Shown here piece by piece: positions 7,187-13,427 of a stretch of DNA of 14,555 nucleotides (the first letter of the stretch is position 1; each line of letters begins with the position of its first letter). The notes beneath the pieces are model-generated. The model was not told the DNA's origin and made no database searches. It saw only the letters and a program-made list of their open reading frames with translations. Origin of the DNA: Candidatus Peregrinibacteria bacterium CG_4_10_14_0_2_um_filter_43_11. Its GTDB lineage: Bacteria > Patescibacteriota > Gracilibacteria > UM-FILTER-43-11. The position numbers were made by a program, and so were the translations under genes. Location of the stretch: assembly GCA_002792495.1 (NCBI GenBank), contig PFOK01000015.1:1093-15647 (forward strand), read 5' to 3'.

Positions 7187-10100
7187 ATGAAAAGAGAGCA
7201 GGCCCAAACCATTGTCCGTGATACCCTGCAGAACGATTTTGAAAAAGGACGATTCATCTATTTCATCAAAAATCTTCTAAATACTATTGATGAATCGCCG
7301 TTCGTTTATCGTGGAAATTTGATACCGGATGCCTACGAAAAGTACATCAGCTCATTTGAAAGGATTGGTAAATACAACGACGGCGAAAATAAGATAGATA
7401 TACTAATAGTCAGGCTTAAGAAGGAAGCCTCTATTGAACGCGCAAGAACCATGCAACGCAATTTTATTGCTTGGTATCTGAATGGCAGTCGTGGTGGCGA
7501 ATTAAAAGATGCGGCGCTTGTGGCATTTGTTTCGCCCGAACCCGCAAATTGGCGTTTCTCATTGGTGAAAATGGAATACAAGTTTGAGAAAGGGGAAAAA
7601 GGCCGAATGAAGGTTAAAGAAGAATTTACACCTGCAAAACGCTGGTCTTTTTTAGTTGGAACATATGAAAACAGTCATACTGCCCAAAGCCGCCTAAGCC
7701 CAATTGTAGAAGATGATAAGAATAATCCGACACTCAATGAACTGGAGGATGCTTTCAATATCGAAAAAGTAACGAAAGAATTTTTTGAAAAATACCGTGA
7801 ACTGTTTTTGCGGGTAAACGATACCCTAAATGAAATTGCGACCAAAGATAGCTCTATCAAGAAGGACTTTGAAGAAAAAGGAGTAAACATTGTGGATTTT
7901 TCTAAGAAACTACTAGGCCAGATTGTTTTCCTTTATTTCCTGCAGAAAAAAGGGTGGTTTGGCGTTCCGATGGATAAAGGTTGGGGCGAGGGAGATAAAA
8001 AATTCCTCCGTTCTTTATACGAAAAGGCAATTTCAGATAATAAAAATTACTTTAACGACTATCTTGAGCCACTTTTTTATGAAGCATTGGCAAAAGAAAG
8101 GGATGATGACTATTACAGCCGTTTTGAGTGCAAAATACCCTTTCTCAATGGCGGTCTTTTTGTCCCTATCAACAATTATGACTGGGTAAATACGGTTATT
8201 AATATTCCATTTGATTTATTTTCCAATAAGCGCAAAACCAAAGAAGGCGATGTTGGTGATGGAATTTTAGATATCTTTGACCGCTACAATTTCACAGTAA
8301 AAGAGGATGAGCCGCTCGAAAAAGAAGTAGCCGTGGACCCGGAAATGCTGGGTAAGGTGTTTGAGAATTTGCTGGAAGTGAAAGATCGCAAATCGAAGGG
8401 TACTTACTACACCCCTCGCGAAATCGTTCACTACATGTGTGAGCAAAGCTTGGCAAATTACCTTGCTACTGAACTGTATGGCAATGTTTCAAAAGAAGAT
8501 TTGGAAAAACTTATAAAACAGGGTGAATCTGTGGGTGAAAATGAAGCAAGAGTAGCCAATAAAGGTCATGAAACCGATACTTACCACTATAAACTTCCTG
8601 AAAGTATACGAAAGAATGCCAAAGCCATTGATATAGCACTGGCGAATATCAAAGTATGCGACCCTGCAATTGGTTCAGGCGCCTTTCCAGTTGGCATGAT
8701 GCATGAAATTGTAAAAGCTCGGCTTTCTCTGAATCCCTACATCTGCGAGGGGCAGATCATGTGCAGCGGTAGATCACCTTATGATTTTAAATTCGAATGC
8801 ATCCAAAACTCGCTTTATGGGGTGGATATTGACCCGGGCGCTGTCGAAATCGCAAAGCTCAGGCTTTGGCTTTCATTGGTGGTAGATGAGGATGACATCA
8901 AGCAAATTAAGCCTTTGCCAAACTTGGACTACAAAATCATGCAGGGCAATAGCCTTTTGGAAGAATTTGAAGGCATTAAGCTTTTTGATGAAAAACTTAT
9001 CGCTTCCATCGATTTGAGCGCTGAAAAACAAATTGAGGAATTGAAGCAAAAACAGGCCCTGTTACAGAAAGAATATTTCGAACTCCATTCAGCTAACAGG
9101 CTAACACCCGCCAAACAAGCAGAGTTAAATACAGCTCTTAAAAGCATCCAAAGCCAATTAAAAAAGATTAATCAGCAGGGTAAGACTGTTGCGGAAAATT
9201 CAGGTCTGTTCGATGTGTATAGCGAGGCCAAACAAAAAGGTGATGAATTAAAACGATTGCATCAGGAATTTTTTGCCACCACACAAAAAAGCAAGAAAGA
9301 TGCAATTAAGGCAAAGATTGAACGGCTGGAATGGGATCTTATTGAGGCTACGCTGAAAGAACAAAATAATGAGACATCTCAAAAAAAACTGGAGCAATTT
9401 AAAAAATCCAACGCCAAGCCTTTCTTCCTTTGGAAGCTTCATTTTGCTGATGTATTTGAGGAAAAAGGTGGGTTTGATGTAATGATTGCTAATCCGCCGT
9501 ATATTGATTCAGAAAGTATGGTAAAAAACGGACAAGCTGATGTTCGCGAGGCCATACAAAAAAACTATAGTTGGACAAAAGGTAATTGGGATATTTACAT
9601 TGCATTCTTTGAACTTGGCTTTAGGGAATTAAATCAATGCGGGACACTAACATTTATTACGCCCGATAAATGGATATCAAAGCCTTTCGGAAACGAACTG
9701 AGAAAAGGAATTATTGATAATATTTTGACAATTTTGAAAGCTGGCAGAAAAATTTTTGAAAATGCAAAAGTTGATTCAATAATATCTATTTTTTCTAAGG
9801 TCGGAAGTAGCGATATTAAAATAGTAAATTTTGAAGATAATAATTTCATTTTAAAGCGGATAATAGACAAAAAATCGTTGACCCCACCCTTTGCATTCGA
9901 CCATCTATTTTCAGACAGCCTAGACCTTCTATTAAAAATTAGTAATTTAGATAATAAACTCTCCGAATTTTGCAAATGTGAAAATGCATGTGCTACTTCC
10001 GATGCATATAAATTAGCCCCTCTAATAAAAGACCTTGGCAAGGTTTCATTTGAAAAAAATAAATACCTCAAAATAATTAATACCGGGACAATAGGAAAAT

Positions 10101-10663
10101 ATTATGCAAAATGGGGGAAGAGAGAGATGACTTATCTAAAACATAAATATTTGTATCCGATTGTTGAAAAAGATGAATTTTTAAATTTATTTAAGAATTC
10201 ATATGGAAATAAGTCTTTATTGCCAAAAATTATCATCAAAGGCTTAAATTTGCTTGATGGATGTTTAGATGATAGTGGCACCATTATCCCAGGTAAAACC
10301 ACACTAGTTATTACAGATACTGATATAAAAAAATTGAAATGCTTTCTAGCTATCATTAATAGCAAATTGGCCCTTTTCTATATTGAAGAAAAATACCCAG
10401 CAGCAAGCTATAATCAGGGAACGAGTTTTACAAAGGATATGTTAAATAATCTGCCAATCCCAAGTATTAATGAGTTAGAAAAAAATACATTGATAGAACT
10501 TTCAGAAAAAATCCCAATTCTTGCTATGGATGACGGATATGAAAAAAACAAGGAAAAACAAGCTAAGGTTAGAGAATATGAAAAGCAAATCGACCGGCTT
10601 GTCTATAAGCTGTACAGGCTAACGCCGGAAGAAATAGCAATTGTTGAAAATAGTAGCAAATAA
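7187..10663 (+). CDS. Eco57I/TaqI-type adenine-specific DNA methyltransferase
   Basis: A 1158-residue N6-adenine methyltransferase of the type IIG/type ISP/PglX-like class. The SAM-binding part has GTYYTP (405-410, motif X region) and DPAIGSG (492-498, motif I). The catalytic NPPY is at 769-772 (motif IV). Between motifs I and IV lies a very long insert with Lys/Glu/Gln-rich coiled coil (about 605-760). After NPPY come 380 residues that fit the target-recognition region, ending with the NNLPIP segment (1087-1092) typical of TaqI/Eco57I C-terminal specificity domains. Residues 1-380 are a large N-terminal domain. A DILIVRLKK strand (71-79) and ALVAFVSPEP followed by WRFSLVK look like a nuclease-type fold, but I cannot find a complete PD-(D/E)XK set. 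It should methylate host DNA and set specificity. The recognition region is much more AT-rich than the catalytic core. Confidence 0.93.
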   Translation: MKREQAQTIVRDTLQNDFEKGRFIYFIKNLLNTIDESPFVYRGNLIPDAYEKYISSFERIGKYNDGENKIDILIVRLKKEASIERARTMQRNFIAWYLNGSRGGELKDAALVAFVSPEPANWRFSLVKMEYKFEKGEKGRMKVKEEFTPAKRWSFLVGTYENSHTAQSRLSPIVEDDKNNPTLNELEDAFNIEKVTKEFFEKYRELFLRVNDTLNEIATKDSSIKKDFEEKGVNIVDFSKKLLGQIVFLYFLQKKGWFGVPMDKGWGEGDKKFLRSLYEKAISDNKNYFNDYLEPLFYEALAKERDDDYYSRFECKIPFLNGGLFVPINNYDWVNTVINIPFDLFSNKRKTKEGDVGDGILDIFDRYNFTVKEDEPLEKEVAVDPEMLGKVFENLLEVKDRKSKGTYYTPREIVHYMCEQSLANYLATELYGNVSKEDLEKLIKQGESVGENEARVANKGHETDTYHYKLPESIRKNAKAIDIALANIKVCDPAIGSGAFPVGMMHEIVKARLSLNPYICEGQIMCSGRSPYDFKFECIQNSLYGVDIDPGAVEIAKLRLWLSLVVDEDDIKQIKPLPNLDYKIMQGNSLLEEFEGIKLFDEKLIASIDLSAEKQIEELKQKQALLQKEYFELHSANRLTPAKQAELNTALKSIQSQLKKINQQGKTVAENSGLFDVYSEAKQKGDELKRLHQEFFATTQKSKKDAIKAKIERLEWDLIEATLKEQNNETSQKKLEQFKKSNAKPFFLWKLHFADVFEEKGGFDVMIANPPYIDSESMVKNGQADVREAIQKNYSWTKGNWDIYIAFFELGFRELNQCGTLTFITPDKWISKPFGNELRKGIIDNILTILKAGRKIFENAKVDSIISIFSKVGSSDIKIVNFEDNNFILKRIIDKKSLTPPFAFDHLFSDSLDLLLKISNLDNKLSEFCKCENACATSDAYKLAPLIKDLGKVSFEKNKYLKIINTGTIGKYYAKWGKREMTYLKHKYLYPIVEKDEFLNLFKNSYGNKSLLPKIIIKGLNLLDGCLDDSGTIIPGKTTLVITDTDIKKLKCFLAIINSKLALFYIEEKYPAASYNQGTSFTKDMLNNLPIPSINELEKNTLIELSEKIPILAMDDGYEKNKEKQAKVREYEKQIDRLVYKLYRLTPEEIAIVENSSK

Positions 10664-10668
10664 TAATC

Positions 10669-11217
10669 ATGCCGATTAAAAATCAAACCACCATCGAGCA
10701 AATAATTTTAGGGCTTACGGCTGATTTTAGGCGATATCCGGATAAATATTTAACCGAAAGTGATGTAAAATGCGCACTGGTTAACAGGCTAATGAGAAGC
10801 ACCGAATATGGTAGTTTGCAAAATACTGAGTATGGCTCAAAATCAATTCCTGTCCATAGTGAAGTACGGTGGTATGGTGCATCTGGCAGGCTAAAATGGC
10901 GTTCAGATATTGTGATACTTGATGTATCTGATTTACGAGTTAAGGACGGGATTCTTAAGTTACCGAGCAAAGGTTTTGGTTTTAATTATCCGAAAGCAAT
11001 TATTGAAATTAAACTGCGCAGACCGAATGGAGAAAGCGATAATGTTTTTAGGGTGAAGATTGAAAAAGATATAAGCAAGCTAGCCGAAATTCGTAGCGAG
11101 GTCACTGGTAATTATTTCTGTGCCTTAGTAGCTTTTGACAAAAAAGGATCTATCGAAAATATTGAAACCAATGAAAAAGTTAAGTTATTTTATACAAACT
11201 CAAAACAAAATGCTTGA
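10669..11217 (+). CDS. Small PD-(D/E)XK-type nuclease candidate
   Basis: A 182-residue protein with the order of elements seen in PD-(D/E)XK nucleases. A Glu sits in the first helix (TESDVKCALVNRL, from residue 30), followed by a strand ending in Asp80 (LKWRSDIVILD). The strand YPKAIIEIKLRR carries Glu113-x-Lys115, and a further strand follows (NYFCALVAFD, 149-157). These would be the metal-binding and catalytic residues. The fold resembles nuclease domains of restriction enzymes and HsdR N-termini, here as a separate protein. It starts five bases after the methyltransferase gene and ends in TGA, which also forms part of the next promoter's -35. A pentapeptide TEYGS occurs twice (45-49, 53-57). 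It may be the restriction nuclease, or an accessory nuclease beside the PLD-helicase. I do not recognise a named family, and the nuclease call rests on the motif order alone. Confidence 0.7.
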   Translation: MPIKNQTTIEQIILGLTADFRRYPDKYLTESDVKCALVNRLMRSTEYGSLQNTEYGSKSIPVHSEVRWYGASGRLKWRSDIVILDVSDLRVKDGILKLPSKGFGFNYPKAIIEIKLRRPNGESDNVFRVKIEKDISKLAEIRSEVTGNYFCALVAFDKKGSIENIETNEKVKLFYTNSKQNA

Positions 11218-11242
11218 CTGGTGAACAAATGTTTACTAAAAT
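11214..11242 (+). promoter_or_regulatory. Internal promoter for the DUF488 pair
   Basis: TTGACT (11214-11219) and TAAAAT (11237-11242) are separated by exactly 17 bases in the only sizeable gap of the operon. They reuse the -10 sequence of the main promoter. The TGA stop of the nuclease gene is embedded in the -35 hexamer. The predicted start near 11249 would leave a leader of about nine bases before the DUF488 gene, again without a Shine-Dalgarno sequence. Confidence 0.6.
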
Positions 11243-11257
11243 AAAAACACTAACAAT

Positions 11258-12139
11258 ATGTACTACCGAAGAAAAATTTTATTGGCAATGCTACAAGAAT
11301 TTGGTGGCCGGCTAAACGGTACTGATTTTCAGAAATACCTATTTTTACTCACACAGGAGCAAGACAAGCCATCGTTTGATTTTGTACCTTATAAATTCGG
11401 CGGATTTTCGTTTCAGTCTTATGCGGATAAAAGAACGATGGTCGGCTACTGTTTACTTAAAAATAGTGAAAATTGGTCGGCAAATGATAAAACGGATTAC
11501 ATGGTGCAACTCACACCGCATGATCGGCAATCCATTTTAAAGATTAAGCAGGAATGCGGGGAATTAAAAGGGAAAAACCTTGTAAGACATGTTTACAGAA
11601 AATACCCCTATTACGCCATTAAGAGTGAAATTGCCGCTGACTGCCTTAGTAAAGACGAACTGGCTGAGGTAAATAAGTGTAAACCTACACAGAGCAATTA
11701 CACTTTTTTTACCATTGGATATGAAGGCAAATCATTCGACCACTACTTAAACCAGCTGGTTGAAAATAATATCCATGTTTTATGTGATGTGAGGAAGAAC
11801 CCATTTAGCATGAAATACGGGTTTTCCAAAAGCCAACTTGAAGATGCTTGTAATAAATTGGGTATTACTTACATTCATTTCCCGGAACTTGGAATCGAAT
11901 CCGAAAAAAGAAAAAATTTAGAGGATAAAACAGATTATGAAAAATTGTTTAAGGATTATGAAAAAAAGACTTTGCCGGCAAATAAGGCAAGTCTGGAGAA
12001 GCTTTATCAGCTATTCCTTAAAAATAAGCGGATTGCTATCACCTGTTTTGAAGCCGATCATACATTTTGCCATCGTCATAAAATAGCCAAACAAATAGAA
12101 AAACAACCGAATTGGGCATTTAAAATTGAACATATTTAA
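11258..12139 (+). CDS. DUF488 protein with an N-terminal Panacea-like domain
   Basis: A 293-residue protein in two parts. The C-terminal half (150-293) is DUF488: it begins FFTIGYEGKSFDHYL, has CDVRKNPFSMKYGFSK (176-191), then IHFPELGI (206-213), and ends with the conserved Cys263-Phe-Glu...Cys271-His-Arg cluster. The activity of DUF488 is not established as far as I know; the paired cysteines and His-Arg suggest metal binding or catalysis. The N-terminal part (1-130, RRKILLAMLQEFGGRLNGTD, then FQKYLFLLTQE and FVPYKFGGFSF) resembles the helical Panacea/DUF4065 layout of toxin-antitoxin and phage-defence proteins. That is an inference from pattern only. It opens the second transcription unit, nine bases before the last gene. 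DUF488 genes often occur in defence islands. Confidence 0.85.
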   Translation: MYYRRKILLAMLQEFGGRLNGTDFQKYLFLLTQEQDKPSFDFVPYKFGGFSFQSYADKRTMVGYCLLKNSENWSANDKTDYMVQLTPHDRQSILKIKQECGELKGKNLVRHVYRKYPYYAIKSEIAADCLSKDELAEVNKCKPTQSNYTFFTIGYEGKSFDHYLNQLVENNIHVLCDVRKNPFSMKYGFSKSQLEDACNKLGITYIHFPELGIESEKRKNLEDKTDYEKLFKDYEKKTLPANKASLEKLYQLFLKNKRIAITCFEADHTFCHRHKIAKQIEKQPNWAFKIEHI

Positions 12140-12148
12140 TCCTCGAAA

Positions 12149-12949
12149 ATGAAAGTCTTAATTACCGTAAAATCCCCACCATACCCCAGCAAATCTCATC
12201 GTGAATTAGTTTGTACAGCAGGCTTAGATGAAAACAATGAATGGATTAGGTTAGTGCCTATCCCATATCGTTATCTTAAAAATGGAGCTAAATTTGAAAA
12301 ATTTGATTGGATAGAACTTGATGTCAAAAAACATGACAAAGACAATAGATTCGAAACTTATCGCCCGGTTGATTTAGATAAAATTAAAGTTGTCGGACAT
12401 ATTGGTACAAATGATGATTGGGCCAAAAGAAAAGAGATTTTAGAGCCTATGTTGGGTAGCTCATTATGTGAAAACATTAGCAATTTCCGTAAAAAAGCAG
12501 ATGAAGGCAGGCAATATGAAGCATCATCATTATTCTTTATTAAACCTTACGAAATTACAGATTTTATTGTTGAAGATGATGATCCGAAATGGAAGCCTGA
12601 ATGGCAACAGCTGTTTGAACAAGAGACACTTTTCGAAGATATGAAGATGAAGCCGTTAGACAAGATCCCTTTTCGCTTTTCATATGTCTTCAAATGCTCA
12701 TCGGAATGTAAAGGGCATACCATTAAGATTGAAGACTGGGAAATCGTTGAATTGGCGAGGAACTATTTGGATGACCTCGATTTATTAAAGGAAAAGGTGG
12801 GTGAAAAATATAAGGATTGGATGCTGAAAAAGAGAGAATTATATTTCTTTATGGGCTCAACACTGCAATTCCACAGGAGAAAGGCTAAAAACCCCTACAT
12901 TATTATCGGTGTTTTTTATCCGCCAATCAAACCCCCGACACTTTTTTAA
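12149..12949 (+). CDS. Unknown 266-residue protein with a C-x3-C-x2-H motif
   Basis: I do not recognise a named family. The N-terminus has a beta-rich opening, MKVLITVKSPPYPSKSHREL, and an ENNEWIRLVPIPYRYL segment. A middle part follows with DWIELDVKKH and SLFFIKPYEITDF. Near the C-terminus lies a likely metal-binding cluster Cys183-x3-Cys187-x2-His190, then IEDWEIVELARNY (194-206) and the conserved-looking YFFMGSTLQFH (232-242) with PYIIIGVFYPP at the end. Cys, His and Trp-rich blocks of this sort suggest a folded, functional enzyme or binding protein rather than decay. It starts nine bases after the DUF488 gene, so the two are probably co-expressed and work together. No signal peptide or membrane helix is visible. 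It is the last gene before the right inverted repeat. Confidence 0.8.
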   Translation: MKVLITVKSPPYPSKSHRELVCTAGLDENNEWIRLVPIPYRYLKNGAKFEKFDWIELDVKKHDKDNRFETYRPVDLDKIKVVGHIGTNDDWAKRKEILEPMLGSSLCENISNFRKKADEGRQYEASSLFFIKPYEITDFIVEDDDPKWKPEWQQLFEQETLFEDMKMKPLDKIPFRFSYVFKCSSECKGHTIKIEDWEIVELARNYLDDLDLLKEKVGEKYKDWMLKKRELYFFMGSTLQFHRRKAKNPYIIIGVFYPPIKPPTLF

Positions 12950-12977
12950 AGTTCGAAGTAGAGCATGCACTAGTTTT

Positions 12978-13011
12978 AGGGGTGGCATTCACCTCCGACC
13001 CCTCTGCCACC
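12978..13011. terminator. Stem-loop with overlapping alternative stems after the operon
   Basis: Thirty bases after the last operon gene, GGTGGCA (12981-12987) pairs perfectly with TGCCACC (13005-13011). Overlapping alternatives AGGGGT/ACCCCT (12978-12983 / 12998-13003) and GGTG/CACC compete for the same bases. It is GC-rich in an AT-rich setting and well placed to end or protect the operon mRNA. An A-run rather than a T-run follows, so a standard intrinsic terminator is not certain. Confidence 0.45.
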
Positions 13012-13016
13012 AAATA

Positions 13017-13140
13017 AAAAAATCTTGTTTTACTTTTATAAGAGAAGAAATCTGAACGGGAAACTAAATCAAGGATAAAAAAAATGTACGCTAAAGCCCC
13101 GCTGCGCTCTCGCTCCCGATGGTCGCTCGGGTTGCTTAAC
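13017..13140 (-). repeat. Right composite inverted repeat
   Basis: From inside outwards the blocks are AAAAAATCTTGTTTTAC (13017-13033), AAGAAATCTGAACGGGAAAC (13045-13064), CTAAAT (13064-13069) and GTTGCTTAAC (13131-13140). They mirror the left repeat. Between the last two blocks this copy has about 40 extra bases (roughly 13090-13130), GC-rich and hairpin-prone, including CCCGA/TCGGG. Confidence 0.75.
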
Positions 13141-13250
13141 AGCGCGTATACGGTTCGGGCTCAGCTCGCCCTCACCCATATTTGCCAGTGGTAAGCACTT
13201 CGTGCAATTATACCACTGGCAATCATCGTTTAGCCTTACGTTAGCCGAAA
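13083..13250. other. GC-rich palindromic intergenic element
   Basis: Within the 478-base gene-free stretch 12950-13427, this part stands out as GC-rich and full of hairpins (CCCGA/TCGGG, GGGC/GCCC, and the long palindrome at 13182-13222), with a doubled TTAGCC at 13230-13246. It has the look of a dispersed repeat or recombination site rather than a gene. The short open frame crossing it is not credible. No tRNA or other known RNA could be recognised. Confidence 0.5.
13182..13222. repeat. Perfect 12-base palindrome with an inner hairpin
   Basis: TTGCCAGTGGTA (13182-13193) and TACCACTGGCAA (13211-13222) are exact reverse complements separated by 17 bases. The spacer contains a second hairpin, GCAC-TTC-GTGC (13195-13205). 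The element could fold into a stable cruciform. No T-run follows, so it is not an obvious terminator. Confidence 0.85.
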
Positions 13251-13348
13251 TACATTTTTACATATTCCCTTTTTGCCGCTCCGCTTTTCGTATTTTTAAA
13301 AGAAGGGGCGAATTGATTCTTTATTTTATAAGGGGGGAACGGCAATAC

Positions 13349-13403
13349 TTTACAAAGAAAACCAAGAGGGTTTACAAAGAACATTTTAGGGGTTTACAAA
13401 GAA
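13349..13403 (+). repeat. Three direct repeats at 22-base intervals
   Basis: TTTACAAAGAA starts at 13349, 13371 and 13393, exactly 22 bases apart (about two helical turns). Copies two and three share a preceding GGG. The last copy supplies the -35 hexamer of the promoter below. The layout is that of a multi-site operator for a cooperatively binding regulator, possibly the HTH domain of the gene downstream. Small iterons are the alternative. Confidence 0.8.
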
Positions 13404-13421
13404 TTTAGCAAAAGTTATAAT
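13393..13421 (+). promoter_or_regulatory. Near-consensus promoter giving a leaderless mRNA
   Basis: TTTACA (13393-13398), a 17-base spacer and a perfect TATAAT (13416-13421) lie directly before the ATG at 13428. Only six bases separate the -10 from the start codon, so transcription should begin at or next to the A of ATG and give a leaderless message. Confidence 0.8.
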
Positions 13422-13427
13422 GGGATT

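Larger units (their letters stand above)
3630..13140. mobile_element. Putative passenger cassette bounded by inverted repeats
   Basis: Inverted repeat blocks occur in matching order at both ends and enclose the complete six-gene defence-like operon with its promoters. No transposase, integrase or resolvase gene is visible inside; the only candidate recombination-related protein is the 57-residue excisionase-like HTH. The arrangement fits a mobile insertion cassette moved in trans, or an insert that arose between two inverted copies of a dispersed intergenic repeat. I see no target-site duplication at the outermost blocks, so the exact ends are uncertain. The operon's lower GC content than valS supports acquisition. 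Confidence 0.5.

Noticed and set aside
10669..11217. An alternative genetic code with TGA read as an amino acid
   Set aside because: This gene ends at a TGA in the right place before the next promoter, and the valS, helicase and methyltransferase frames contain no in-frame TGA.
12951..13012. A tRNA or tmRNA 3' end (TTCGAA followed by ...CCACCA)
   Set aside because: The pieces are out of order for a T-arm and acceptor stem, and no cloverleaf can be drawn. The CCACC belongs to a plain hairpin.
13134..13246. A true integron attC site at the right end
   Set aside because: The left core GCTTAAC fits, but the right core GTTAGCC breaks the GTTRRRY rule and the inner arms do not pair symmetrically. 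It is mentioned only as an attC-like resemblance.
13349..13403. A CRISPR array
   Set aside because: Repeats of 11 bases with 11-base gaps are far too short for repeats and spacers, and no cas gene is nearby.
13202..13408. A 68-codon plus-strand open frame in the intergenic region
   Set aside because: It would start at a GTG inside a hairpin loop, runs through the palindrome and the 22-base repeats, and has no protein-like pattern or ribosome site.
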